DNA from: CAIVVT01 sp963757265 | GTDB taxonomy: Bacteria; Acidobacteriota; Terriglobia; Bryobacterales; Bryobacteraceae | DNA: 64,000 nucleotides | Reading direction: 5' to 3' | Assembly: GCA_963757265.1 (NCBI GenBank) | Contig: CAVWRA010000010.1 | Coordinates: 1 to 64,000 of the forward strand | In this document: positions 35,221 through 44,320 of the stretch, piece after piece | Layout: each line of letters begins with the position of its first letter | How positions within the stretch are numbered: the first letter of the stretch is position 1 | Made by a program: the position numbers and the translations under genes | The notes under the pieces: model-generated | Told to the model about the DNA's origin: nothing | The model's database searches: none | What the model saw: the letters and a program-made list of their open reading frames with translations, nothing else

Positions 35221-36144
35221 CTAGCTTTTTGCCGTTGCGGGCAGTGCGCTCCTTCGTGCCGCGAGCAGATCGGTCAGCAGGCCGCTCTCCGCGCCGGAGG
35301 CGAAGTAGGTGACACGCGCGTTGCTGGTGACGAGTCGCTGCGTCTCCAGAATGTTGAACAGCGCGTCGGCGACGGCCGGCTCCCTCGCGATCTCGCTCAG
35401 CGCCTGCCCCAGCAGGTTGGGCCGGATGGCGGCCGCCTTCCCGAACTCGATCGAGGCCGTGCGCTCGGCCGAACTCGTAATGACGCTGACCTGGTTGGCG
35501 CCGGCCTGCTTGATCGCCGAGGTCACCTGGCGCAGCCGGTTGACCACCTTGGCTTCAATCTGCCTGATCATCCCCTCGTCGCGGAAATGGACCTTGCGGA
35601 TGTAGACCGAGCCGAGCTGGTAGCCCCACGCCTGGGACTGGCTGGAGACCTCGGCGCGCACCGTCTGGCTCATCTGGTGACGTGTCTCGAGCATGTCCGC
35701 CAGCCGCATGTTGCTCAGGCAGCGCACCGTCGAGTTGCTCACGTTGGCTCTCAGCGAGCCGCGCGGGTCGGTGTTCTTGAACAGGTACGAATACGGATCG
35801 CTGATCCACATCTCGTACCAGATGCCGATGCCCATCGGCGCGCCTTCCTCGGAATTGACGGGCTCGCTGCGGCGGTACTCCTGGTCGAGCCGCAGGTCCA
35901 GCGTATAGCACCTGCCGAACAGGTTCACGATGAACGCCGCCGGCCCGATCTCTCCCGGCAGGAAGTGCAGTCCCGGCTCATTCAGGATGCCCAGCACTTT
36001 GCCGAACAGCACGTACACGCGGCAACTGCGCTCCTCCACGATGGCGTACAGACCGAAGATACGCGCCACCGTCAGAATCACCGGCATGCCGATGAAGAAC
36101 ACCAGAAACGAGATCACCGCCGCCATCAAAAAGTCCTGCATCAT
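35221..36144 (-). CDS. SPFH/band-7 domain membrane protein (second of a pair)
   Basis: 307 residues. An N-terminal membrane segment (FLMAAVISFLVFFIGMPVILTVA) is followed by an SPFH domain: EERSCRVYVLFGKVLGILNEPGLHFLPG, then YTLDLRLDQEYRRSEPVNSEEGAPMGIGIWYEMWISDPYSYLF and a helical repeat part (VKFRDEGMIRQIEAKVVNRLRQV). The pair resembles HflK/HflC or stomatin complexes that form membrane cages around proteases. ATG 36144 overlaps the stop of the first SPFH gene by four bases, so a stoichiometric hetero-oligomer is likely. Confidence 0.88.
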   Translation of the reverse strand: MMQDFLMAAVISFLVFFIGMPVILTVARIFGLYAIVEERSCRVYVLFGKVLGILNEPGLHFLPGEIGPAAFIVNLFGRCYTLDLRLDQEYRRSEPVNSEEGAPMGIGIWYEMWISDPYSYLFKNTDPRGSLRANVSNSTVRCLSNMRLADMLETRHQMSQTVRAEVSSQSQAWGYQLGSVYIRKVHFRDEGMIRQIEAKVVNRLRQVTSAIKQAGANQVSVITSSAERTASIEFGKAAAIRPNLLGQALSEIAREPAVADALFNILETQRLVTSNARVTYFASGAESGLLTDLLAARRSALPATAKS

Positions 36145-37169
36145 GACTGCGCCCTCCCTTCGGCCGCGGCCATGTAAATGTCCTGCGTCTTGTCGAACAG
36201 CTTCAGCCGCACGTTGCGCAGATAGGCCTGCAGCACGCCGCTGCCCTGCTGGTACAGCCGCGACAGTTCGGCCGCCTGCAGCCGGATGGGCTCGATTTCG
36301 GCCTGCGCCTTGAGCGTTTCGATTTCAACCGCGCGCTTCGATTGTTCGATCTTCTGGTCCGCGCCGGCCTGGGCCAGGCTGATGTCGCTAGACACCTGGT
36401 TGTGCGCCGTGTTGATCGCCGCCAGCGCCGATTCGACTTCGGTCGGCGGATCGATGCCCGTGATCAGCGAGGCTTCCAGCTGCACGCCGTAGCGCGCCTG
36501 CGCCGAGCGGCACTCCTGGTCCATGTACTCGTTCAGGTCGCGCAGATTCTTGCGCAGATCGTTGATCGACACGCCGATCATCTCCGCCCCGGGAACGTTC
36601 GCCAGAGCGGGCTCCACGGGCGCGTCGCCGGCGCCGGGCGGCGGTTGCTTGGCTTCGAAACAGGCGATCTTCTGGCGCAGCACGGAGACGAAATAGCCGG
36701 TCACGTGGACGAACGGCCGCTTGATGCCGAACAGGTACGCGTACAGGTTCGACTCGCTGACGCGATAGCGGATCTGGCCGGTCAGGCCGGTGTTGAGCTG
36801 GTCCTTCGTGACGGCCTCCAGCACCGTCCCGCCCTGATTGGCATTGGGGTCTTCGAGGTCCTTGGCCATGTTCACGGTCATGGTGGCGATGGAGACCTTG
36901 TAGACGCGCTCCCAGGGCATCTTGAAATACGGCCCGCCCGGCGGGATGACTCTCACCTGCGGGTAGGTGTAGCGCGGCCGCTCCTCCGCCAGCAGATACC
37001 CGGCGCTGGGATCGTCGAGCGTCGTCTTGTTGCCCGGCAGGCGCTCGGCCCGCCCGAAACTCGTCTTCACGGCCCGCTCGTTCTGGTCCACAGTGTAGAT
37101 CCCGAACAGGACCACACGCGCGAAAAACCAAGCCAGGAAGCCGATGATGAGGCCTAACAATGCAGCCAT
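36141..37169 (-). CDS. SPFH/band-7 domain membrane protein (first of a pair)
   Basis: 342 residues from ATG 37169 (MAALLGLIIGFLAWFFARVVLFG), 8 bases after AGGAG; an upstream extension lacks this site. A membrane anchor is followed by TVDQNERAVKTSFGRAERLPG and PRYTYPQVRVIPPGGPYFKMPWERVYKVSIATMTVNM (band-7 core), then a long coiled-coil region rich in Ala/Glu (AQAGADQKIEQSKRAVEIETLKAQAEIEPIRLQ). It likely assembles with the second SPFH protein. No FtsH gene is nearby. It is monodirectional with its partner and separated from the ncRNA terminator by the partner gene. Confidence 0.88.
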   Translation of the reverse strand: MAALLGLIIGFLAWFFARVVLFGIYTVDQNERAVKTSFGRAERLPGNKTTLDDPSAGYLLAEERPRYTYPQVRVIPPGGPYFKMPWERVYKVSIATMTVNMAKDLEDPNANQGGTVLEAVTKDQLNTGLTGQIRYRVSESNLYAYLFGIKRPFVHVTGYFVSVLRQKIACFEAKQPPPGAGDAPVEPALANVPGAEMIGVSINDLRKNLRDLNEYMDQECRSAQARYGVQLEASLITGIDPPTEVESALAAINTAHNQVSSDISLAQAGADQKIEQSKRAVEIETLKAQAEIEPIRLQAAELSRLYQQGSGVLQAYLRNVRLKLFDKTQDIYMAAAEGRAQS

Positions 37170-37432
37170 TGATTGCGACTCCTCTCTCGTGCATCTCTGC
37201 GCAGTTGCTTCACTCAACTGCAACAATGCCCGCCTCACGAATGGGCAGGTTCAACTGAGTATATCCCGCTGCGCGCTGCGCCCCGATGAGAGTATGGTCA
37301 ATCGTGATTTGTGGATGCTGTGGAGGCGCGGCGATGCAGGCGGGCGCGGAGTCCGGTCGTTCTTGAAGTGCCCTGCGATGGCGGGTTCTGCCACAGCCCC
37401 GGGTGCTCCCTCCAGGTCATTGCCGCAATCCG

Positions 37433-37762
37433 TCAGACCGTCTCCTCCGACCTTACGGTGAACCAGCAGATTTCCCCAATGTTCGGCGCCCTACCCAAGG
37501 ATCGACATTCACGCCGGATTCGCGCGATGATTTCGTCCGGCGTTCCGTTCCATTCGACAAACTTCTTCGATTCGAACTGGCCGACCGACAACCCGCCGGC
37601 ATCGAAAAGACTCGCAACAATGCCCAGGACAACCTCCTGCAGATCGTTGGGATCTCTCTTACCGGTCCTTTCAAATGCAACTCGAAAAAAGCGCCAAAGG
37701 CCGACGTAATCCTCGCCCAGTTCTTGACGAAACTCCTCCGCGATTGCTTCGATATCACTCAT
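37433..37762 (-). CDS. Hypothetical protein
   Basis: 109 residues, ATG 37762, with GGGATGGG upstream. Mostly helical in character (IEAIAEEFRQELGEDYVGLWRFFRVAFERTG, LQEVVLGIVASLFDAGG), ending in RECRSLGRAPNIGEICWFTV. No signal peptide and no known motif recognised. It lies on the same strand just downstream of the decayed recombinase locus and may be part of the same insertion. The amino-acid composition is balanced, which makes it likely to be real. Confidence 0.6.
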   Translation of the reverse strand: MSDIEAIAEEFRQELGEDYVGLWRFFRVAFERTGKRDPNDLQEVVLGIVASLFDAGGLSVGQFESKKFVEWNGTPDEIIARIRRECRSLGRAPNIGEICWFTVRSEETV

Positions 37763-37835
37763 GACCCATCCCAGATCTACGCTTCATACTGCACCTCATA
37801 TTTAACATTGTTCCTGGCGGCATGTTGGGGTGCCT

Positions 37836-39844
37836 TCAGCGAGGAACTGGCCGGAGCCTGGTAGAGATAGTGCCCACGACCGTCGCAAGCTTGGCCACGG
37901 AGCTTCGCCCATCGGCGTGCAGTCGCACTACGGCTTTTCCCGAAATGCGGAACATCTGCGCCACCTCCTGCCGCGTGCGCAGTCCAGCTTCGCGGAGCCG
38001 GTGGTATCGACTCTTGAGATGGTGATAGCGCTCGATCATGCCGACACGCTTCGTGGTGAACCGCGTGCCATCAGCCGGCCGGAGGCCGTGTTCATTCAGG
38101 ATCGCCGCGATCTCCGCCCTGGTATGGTAATTCAGCAGCCGGTCAATTTCGGCGACCACGTCCGGATCGGTCGAACGCAGATCGAACGGGCTCACCTGAA
38201 GCGTCCTGGTGGCGCCGCCCTTGAACCGGACCTGAACGGTGACTTGTTCACCGCGGAGCAGGGTTACGTCCTCCAGAATAAGTCGGGCCATCCGTTTGCG
38301 TTCCCGATCCGGCGTACTGGGGTCTTTCCAGAGGCGCGGAAAATCGGTGGCCAGCGCAAGAATTTGCGCGCGTTTTTCCGCATCGATCCGCAGTTCATCC
38401 GCCTTGCGCTGGCGTTCGTATTCTGCTTGGGCTTCAGCCAGGACGCGCAGTCTCTGGTTCCAGTCTGCTTCGAGGGTGTCGGCCACCAGGCGGTTGTCGG
38501 GATCGACGCGCATATAGCGCCGTTGTGCCAGATCGGCTTCGTACTGGGCCCGCTCTACCTGAGTTTTGCGCAGGCGGTCGGCTTCTCCGAGACGATCCTG
38601 GATCTCCTGCTGCACGCTCAGCGCCAGCTTCAATGCTACCGGAGTCACCGCTTCCACCAGCAGCGCCCCGATGGCTTGATCTACTCTGATGCCGGGAACG
38701 TTCTGGCACAGCGGGCCGCCATGGCGGTCTTCGCCGCCACAGATATAGGCTGAGGCGACACGTTTCCGGTCACTATGATAACGGATGGTCATCCGGTGGC
38801 CGCAGCGGCCGCACAGTGCCAGCCCTTGCAGCAGCGCCGGGCCCTCGCGTGCCGGTCCTTGCCGCCGGTCTTCGCTGTCACCATGCGCTGGCGCGTTTTC
38901 TGCGAGCCGCCGCAAGATCTCCTCGTGCTCCTCCCAACTGATGTAGCCGGGGTGAGCGTCTTTGATGAGCGTGTGCCATTGCTCGGGGGGAAGGGTCTGA
39001 TTGTGATATCCGGTGCCGTCGATCTTTTTGCGACAGCGATGCTTGCCGTAGACGTACGCGCCGGCATAGCGGGGATTGCGCAGAGCATAGCGGGCACGAC
39101 TCACCTCCAATGCGCCCCAAGTCAGCTGCCCCTGGCGCGGGCCGCAGACCGGCCTTCCCGGAAACTTCAGCCCTTGCGCATGAAACTCGCGGACGGTGGC
39201 CGCTATCGAACCCGTGCGGCGGAAGGTAACGAACAGCAGCCGGATGCTTTCCTGCACTTGCTGATCCGGATCGAGGACAACTGCAGCCGGCATCGTTGTA
39301 GATGAAACCAATGGGCAAAAGGATGGCCAGTTCGCCGCGCTTGGCTTTACTCAAACAGCCCGCCGCGCAGGCGCGCACGCAATACGTGCAGCTCCGCCTC
39401 GCTCATGGTCCCCTTCAGACCCAGCAGAAGACGATCATTGAAGTGGCCCGGATCGTAGATTCCATCCTCATCGAGGATGAGGGTGTCGGTGAGCGCGCAG
39501 ATCTCCAGCAGGCGGTGCCAGTCGGTAGAGTTGCGTGCCAGGCGCGAAACCTCCAAGCCCAGCACGATGCCCGCGCGTCCGAGGCTGACTTCGGCGACCA
39601 GCTTCTGGAAACCTTCCCGATCCACGGCGGAAGCGGTGGCGGCGGAATGGCCCAGATCATGGTCGATGACCACTACCTGTTCCAGCGGCCAGCCCAGCGC
39701 GACAGCGCGCTGACGCAAGTCATACTGACGCTGGGTGCTCTCGGTGTTTTCCAGGACCTGCCGGGGCGTGGATTGCCGGACATACAGATAGGCATTCCGC
39801 CGCAAATGGCCGGCGTTTACTTTTTGATGTGCCTCGATCAGCAT
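37836..39844 (-). pseudogene. Large serine recombinase, disrupted by two frameshifts
   Basis: The start is ATG 39844 with AGGAG five bases upstream. The N-terminal resolvase domain (NAYLYVRQSTPRQVLENTESTQRQYDL, with the nucleophile Ser in RQST; VDREGFQKLVAEVSLGRAGIVLGLEVSRLARN) runs to about 39355, where an extra base causes an early stop. The next frame, LSKAKRGELAILLPIGFIYND, is only ~20 codons long, and a second one-base shift near 39300 leads to VVLDPDQQVQESIRLLF. From there a long frame encodes the recombinase domain, a zinc ribbon (CGRCGHRMT ... CQN), a coiled coil and a C-terminal HTH-like part to 37836. The full protein would be ~670 residues. Two one-base errors in one gene argue for decay. 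Confidence 0.85.
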
Positions 39845-40149
39845 ACACACTCCTTCCGGGTGCCGAGGCCATGCCCGCCAATAGCGACACGACTTCGGCG
39901 GGCAGTGGTTGTGGACACCTTCCCGCGGAATCGAAGGTTCGCTGTGGCGTTACGGCTTCCGCCGCAGACTAGAGTTGCTCCTCCATCCACGCCCGCATGC
40001 CCTGGCGCAGAAACACAATCAGTCTGGAACTGCGGCCTGAGCCGCTCAGAATCTGGTGACGCAAGCTTCTCGTATTCCGCCGCGAGGTGGTCGCCGGCCG
40101 GAGCGTCGTCCCGCCGCCGGTTAGCGCCGTTTTTTTTGCTCGCGTGCAA
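39838..40149 (-). pseudogene. Small recombinase-associated protein, frameshifted
   Basis: Opens NRRRDDAPAGDHLAAEYEKL, then a one-base shift near 40060 changes to LRHQILSGSGRSSRLIVFLRQGMRAWMEEQL, which ends at a stop. In related mobile loci a short protein of this kind sits between an HTH gene and the large serine recombinase. I recognise the pattern but have no name or function for it. The 3' end of the HTH gene overlaps its start by ~29 bp, and the recombinase start overlaps its end, consistent with a three-gene operon. Confidence 0.55.
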
Positions 40150-40589
40150 CGCCGCGCTCGATACTGCGAGGATGAACGTTCACAGCGAAGCGTGCGTCGA
40201 CCCGATCGGCCAGCTCCTGCCAGCGGAGCGAGGGTTCGGCGAGACGAGTTTGTTGGATGAACTCCATAACCGAGCCGTCAGTTTGTGCGCTTGCCGGGGA
40301 CCGCGCTTTTGGGGGATCAATCCGCTCAATCCGCTCTGCTGAAAGGCGGCCTGCGCTTGATAAAAAGAGGGACGGAAAAACCGAAACTCCTGAGTTGCCC
40401 GGACTGATGGGTTGGTTGTCGGCATCGACGCGCCGCAGCATCTCGTACTTGACCTGAAGCAGATCTGTCGGATCGAAGAAATCGCTGTTTTGGAAAAGAG
40501 CCGAGGTGACAGTCTCGGGATGGGGATTGAGCGATCCGTGGGCGCGCAAGGCTTGTTGCTTGCGCTGGTCGGGAGCTGCGTTTGGGCAT
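40121..40589 (-). pseudogene. HTH (transposase-like) protein of the recombinase locus, multiply frameshifted
   Basis: ATG 40589 has a GGAGA site and lies ~23 bases after the predicted transcription start. Pieces in alternating frames reassemble to KQQALRAHGSLNPHPETVTSALFQNSDFFDPTDLLQVKYEMLRR, then FFRPSFYQAQAAFQQSGLSGLIPQKRGPRQAHKL (an HTH of the transposase-associated type), then VMEFIQQTRLAEPSLRWQELADRV and a basic end EQKKRR at 40121. At least three frame changes are needed: one just after the start, and a compensating pair around 40440 and 40290. The gene cannot make a functional protein as read. It would have been the DNA-binding partner or regulator of the recombinase. Confidence 0.65.
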
Positions 40590-40618
40590 GGTCGTCTCCG
40601 GCGATATCAGTAAAGATA

Positions 40619-40647
40619 ATTATATACCATATCAGACGGATTGTCAA
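40619..40647 (-). promoter_or_regulatory. Perfect-consensus sigma-70 promoter of the recombinase locus
   Basis: On the minus strand TTGACA (40647-40642), exactly 17 bases, then TATAAT (40624-40619). Both hexamers match the consensus fully, unusual in this GC-rich sequence. The motif CTGATAT occurs twice around the -10 as direct repeats, a possible operator. The HTH pseudogene starts 30 bases downstream. Confidence 0.75.
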
Positions 40648-40773
40648 GCCTCTTCAGGCGAGGAGCCTCTGACCGATATACCTGCGATAATTGGCGAATA
40701 TTTACAAGTTCCAGAAAGGCTGAGCCGGTGCTGCCGCGGCGAAATTTCTTTTACATTAGGGACGAAGTTTACA

Positions 40774-40986
40774 TTACACATTTTGCGCACCGCGATCCTT
40801 GAGCCCCGCGAAAAGCCGGACTAGCGCCAATAACTCCGGAATGCGGAAGTACGACCGGCCGGCAGACTGAATGCAGAACGGATCTGGCGCCGCCAAATCG
40901 GTGAATGCCATCGAAATGGACTGTAAACACCCTTTGGCGTCGGGAAAGAAAACCCGCCAGCCACCACCGCTGCGGTGGATCGACAT
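40774..40986 (-). CDS. Hypothetical small protein, possibly a remnant
   Basis: 70 residues from ATG 40986 with GGAG three bases upstream (MSIHRSGGGWRVFFPDAKG ... SAGRSYFRIPELLALVRLFAGLKDRGA). No family recognised. Immediately upstream on the same strand an open stretch ends in LELALNYTGHEGTPKLFV at about 41027, interrupted by an in-frame stop after FKHPHQED. The whole 40.77-41.13 kb stretch therefore looks like one or two degraded genes attached to the mobile locus. Confidence 0.45.
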   Translation of the reverse strand: MSIHRSGGGWRVFFPDAKGCLQSISMAFTDLAAPDPFCIQSAGRSYFRIPELLALVRLFAGLKDRGAQNV

Positions 40987-41195
40987 CAACTCCAGTTCCT
41001 GTCCCGCCAGAGGATGGAAGGGATGAGTTACACGAAAAGCTTGGGAGTACCTTCATGGCCTGTGTAGTTGAGCGCGAGTTCCAAGGACTCAGCTTAATCC
41101 TCTTGATGGGGATGTTTGAAGCAGCGAGATCGCATCGGACCGGGGTTTGAGGCGCGGCTCGCAGGCCGATTCGCCTGTAGGGCCCTGTTTTTCTT

Positions 41196-42563
41196 TTAGA
41201 CCAGTGGCGCGGTCTTGGGGCGCGGATTGTCCCCCAACGCGGCGGCCAGTTGCAGCCACGGCTGCACCCACGGTCCGGCCGCTTCACTCATCTCCTGCAC
41301 CGACAGATCCTGGCCTACCAGGCTGAAACTCATCCGTTCGCCCGGAGCGTCCTCGATCTCCACCAGATCGCCCATCGCCACCTGCCCGCTGGCCACCAGC
41401 CGCGACAGCGGTTGCACAATGTCTTTTTCAATCGTCCGGCGCAGGTAACGCGCGCCGTAACGCCGGTCGACGCCCTCCTTGAGCAGCCGCTTGCGCGCCC
41501 GCTCGGTGACCCGCAGCACGAAGCCGCCCGTGGCGGAGCAGGTCAGAATGCGATCCTGCAGCCGGCCGAGTTCGATGTCCACGATGCGCCGCAGGTCGTC
41601 GTCGCCCAGCGGACGGAAGACGATCATCTTGTCCAGCCGGTTGATGAACTCGGGCGTGAACTTGCGCCGCGCCGCCTCCAGCGCCGCCCGTCGAATGCGC
41701 GCCGCGGCTTCTTCCGGGTCCATCACCACGCTCTGACCGGAAGCGGCCTCAAAGCCCAGCGTGGGGCTCATGATCGAGCCCATCTCCTTGGCGCCGAGGT
41801 TGCTGGTGAGGAAAATCATCGCATCCGAGAAGTCCACCCGGCGGTTGTCGCCCAGCGTCAGCGTGGCTTTGTCGAGGATGCCCAGCAGCAGGTTCCACAG
41901 CGCGTCGGAGGCCTTCTCGATTTCGTCGAACAGCACGAAGCTGACCTTCGTCCGGTCGCTCCAGTACTGGTTCAGATTCTCCTGGCTCAACAGTGGATGG
42001 GTTTCGCGGTGCCCCAGGTAGCCCGGCGGCGAGCCGACCAGTTTCGCGATTTCGTGGCTGTGCTGGAACTCGCCGCAATCGATTTTGATGACCGCCCGCG
42101 CCGTGCCCACCAGCGCCTCCGCCAGCGCCTCCACAATGCGCGTCTTGCCGGTTCCGGTCGGTCCCAGAAACAGCAGCGTCCCGATCGGGCGCTGCGGCGC
42201 GTTGAGCCCCGCCAGGTGCATCTGATAGACGCTGACGATCTCCTGGATGGCCTCCTCCTGCCCGGCGATCAGGCCCCGCAACTGGCGCTGCAACTCGGCC
42301 GCATCGCCGCCGTTCTCGTCCGGGTTGAGCCGCACACGCCCGCTCGCAGTGAGCCCCCGCGGGGCCCGATTTCCACTGCGGCCCCCGCCGTGGCTGCCGG
42401 CCGGACCGTTGCCCGGATGCACCGTGGCCCGCGTCCCGCGCGCGGGCGCGCCCACTGGACTGCTGGACTGTAGCGCCGCACCCGAGGCGCGCAGCGTGCG
42501 CCACCCGGCGGCGGGCTGGCTCGCCGGTTCCGGCTCTCGGCTGGTCGGGGGTTGTTCGTTCAT
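41196..42563 (-). CDS. AAA+ ATPase of the ClpA/ClpB C-terminal (D2) type
   Basis: 455 residues from ATG 42563, with GGAG seven bases upstream; the longer frame has no such site. About 80 N-terminal residues are Gly/Pro/Arg-rich and probably disordered. The AAA domain then shows GTLLFLGPTGTGKTRIVEAL (Walker A), KLVGSPPGYLGHRE (ClpB pore-loop-like), SFVLFDEIEKASDALWNLLLGILD (Walker B) and IFLTSNLGAKE (sensor 1); the D2-small domain follows with RRYGARYLRRTIEKDIVQPLS. Only one AAA module exists and there is no N-domain or M-domain, so it is a single-ring unfoldase rather than ClpB. Client unknown. Confidence 0.88.
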   Translation of the reverse strand: MNEQPPTSREPEPASQPAAGWRTLRASGAALQSSSPVGAPARGTRATVHPGNGPAGSHGGGRSGNRAPRGLTASGRVRLNPDENGGDAAELQRQLRGLIAGQEEAIQEIVSVYQMHLAGLNAPQRPIGTLLFLGPTGTGKTRIVEALAEALVGTARAVIKIDCGEFQHSHEIAKLVGSPPGYLGHRETHPLLSQENLNQYWSDRTKVSFVLFDEIEKASDALWNLLLGILDKATLTLGDNRRVDFSDAMIFLTSNLGAKEMGSIMSPTLGFEAASGQSVVMDPEEAAARIRRAALEAARRKFTPEFINRLDKMIVFRPLGDDDLRRIVDIELGRLQDRILTCSATGGFVLRVTERARKRLLKEGVDRRYGARYLRRTIEKDIVQPLSRLVASGQVAMGDLVEIEDAPGERMSFSLVGQDLSVQEMSEAAGPWVQPWLQLAAALGDNPRPKTAPLV

Positions 42564-42597
42564 CGTCCGGCTCCGATCCTCCCCCGGCGCCGCCGCC

Positions 42598-43335
42598 CTA
42601 TTTTTTCGGCGGTTTCGAGGGTCGCATTTCGACATGACTGATCAGCGTCCGGTCCGGCATGCTCAGCACCATCGCCACCGCATCCGCCACATCCTCGGGC
42701 GCGATCTTCCACTCCGCCCCGCCGCCGCGCCCGAATTCCGTGCTGACGCTGCCCGGCAGGATCGTCGTGACTTTCACTTCTTCATATCGGTGATCCAGCA
42801 TCACAGCTTCAGCCAACCCGCATAAACCAAATTTCGAGGCGTTATAGGCCGCCCCCCCGGCGAACGGATTCTTGCCCGCCAGGCTCGAGATATTCACAAT
42901 CCACCCTCCACCGCGTTTCTTGAGCCGCGGCAGCGCCTCGTGGATGCAATAGTACACGCCATCCAGGTTCGTTCCCAGCACCGCCCTCCATTCTTCGGCC
43001 TGCATTGCGCCCAAATCCTTGAAAATGCCGATTCCGGCATTGTTGACCAGAATGTCCAGCCCGCCGAACTCCGCCTCCATCCATTCAAACAACAGCGCCA
43101 CGGAGTCCCGATCGGAGACATCCGCCTTCATCCCTGCAATCTTCGAACCAGCGCCCGCGCGCTCGCTCGTGAGCCCGGCCCGCACCCAATCCACAGCCTT
43201 CCGCACGCTCTCATCATGTAGAGCGCAGATCGCGACCGCCGCGCCGGCCCCCGCCAGCCGCTGGGCAATCGCCCGCCCGATACCCCGCCCGCCGCCTGTC
43301 ACGAGCGCCGTTTTCCCGTTGAGATTCAGTGTCAT
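42598..43335 (-). CDS. Short-chain dehydrogenase/reductase (SDR)
   Basis: 245 residues from ATG 43335 (MTLNLNGKTALVTGGGRGIGRAIAQ). Classical SDR motifs: TGGGRGIG cofactor site, NNAGIG near residue 92, catalytic Ser in VNISSLAG and YNASK (Tyr-x-x-x-Lys), PGSVSTEF. It reduces or oxidises a carbonyl/alcohol with NAD(P). It is 34 bp upstream of the ClpB-type ATPase gene on the same strand and divergent from the HemX-like gene; no ribosome binding site is strong. Confidence 0.93.
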   Translation of the reverse strand: MTLNLNGKTALVTGGGRGIGRAIAQRLAGAGAAVAICALHDESVRKAVDWVRAGLTSERAGAGSKIAGMKADVSDRDSVALLFEWMEAEFGGLDILVNNAGIGIFKDLGAMQAEEWRAVLGTNLDGVYYCIHEALPRLKKRGGGWIVNISSLAGKNPFAGGAAYNASKFGLCGLAEAVMLDHRYEEVKVTTILPGSVSTEFGRGGGAEWKIAPEDVADAVAMVLSMPDRTLISHVEMRPSKPPKK

Positions 43336-43483
43336 AGGATTAGAATGCCACGTCTGCCGCGGGTCTCGGCGTAGGGCCGGCAGGCTATACTGTAGGTCTA
43401 CTCCGCCAAAACGACACGCGGCACCGCCGGGGCTCTCCCCCCGCCCCGCGCCAGTCTGCAAAGCAGGGGCTCAAGCTGTCACG

Positions 43484-44320
43484 ATGATCGACTTCTCCAT
43501 CCTTTGGCTGCGCGTCGCCGCGGCCCTTTACCTGGTTGGACTGACCCACTCCATCGTGACCCTGTTGCGGCGTGAGTCGCGCCTCTTCCAGGTGGCGCTG
43601 GTGGCCGTTCAGTCGGCCGTCGTGTTCCATTTTGTCTCCATCGCGGAACACACCGCCGCGCTGGGCCGCCTGCCCGTGAGTAACTTCTTTGAAACTGCTT
43701 CGCTGTGCGCTTTCCTCTCGGCGGTCGTTTTCCTGATCGTTTACTGGCGCTACCGCTTCATCGGGCTGAGCCTGTTCGTCTTTCCGCTGGTGACGGTCCT
43801 GACCATCGCCGCCGCCATGGGCGTTCCCATGGCCTCCTGGGCCAACCGCCAGGTACGCGATGTGTGGCTGCTGGTGCACATCGTACTGGTTCTGGTGGGC
43901 TACTCGGCGCTGCTGCTGAGCGCCGCCGCGGCCGTCTTTTACCTGGTTCAGGAACGGCACCTCAAGCGCAAGCAGGTCAGCCGCTCCTGGCTCGGCTTCC
44001 TGAACAGCGAGCGGATTCCGCCCCTGGCCACGCTGGACTCGCTAATCACCCAGTCCATGAGCTTCGGCTTCGTGGCCATCACCCTGGCCGTGATCGCCGG
44101 CAGCACCTGGGCCTCCATCGAGATGGGCGTGCGCTGGATCAGCCAGCCCAAGATCGCGGTTTCGCTCGTCACCTGGGGCTTCTGGCTGGTCATGGTCTTT
44201 TTGCGCGTCTCGGCCGGATGGCGCGGCCGCAAGGCCGCCATCCTGGCCCTGACCGTGCTCGGCTTCTGCGCGCTCACCTGGGCCGCGCACGTCGGTCTGC
44301 GGCCGATGTTGATGAAATGA
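43484..44320 (+). CDS. CcsA/HemX-like multispan membrane protein
   Basis: 278 residues from ATG 43484 (MIDFSILWLRVAAALYLVGLTHSIVTLL). About eight membrane helices, with the cytochrome-c-assembly-like blocks VSIAEHTAALGRLPVSNFFETASLCAF and DVWLLVHIVLVLVGYSALLLSAAAAVFYLVQE. A WGxxWxWD haem-handling motif of CcsA/CcmC was not found, which favours HemX. In Bacillus HemX lies next to hemA and lowers glutamyl-tRNA reductase level; the same order and a 4-bp overlap with hemA (ATGA at 44317) are seen here. Regulation of haem entry is the more likely role. Confidence 0.85.
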   Translation: MIDFSILWLRVAAALYLVGLTHSIVTLLRRESRLFQVALVAVQSAVVFHFVSIAEHTAALGRLPVSNFFETASLCAFLSAVVFLIVYWRYRFIGLSLFVFPLVTVLTIAAAMGVPMASWANRQVRDVWLLVHIVLVLVGYSALLLSAAAAVFYLVQERHLKRKQVSRSWLGFLNSERIPPLATLDSLITQSMSFGFVAITLAVIAGSTWASIEMGVRWISQPKIAVSLVTWGFWLVMVFLRVSAGWRGRKAAILALTVLGFCALTWAAHVGLRPMLMK

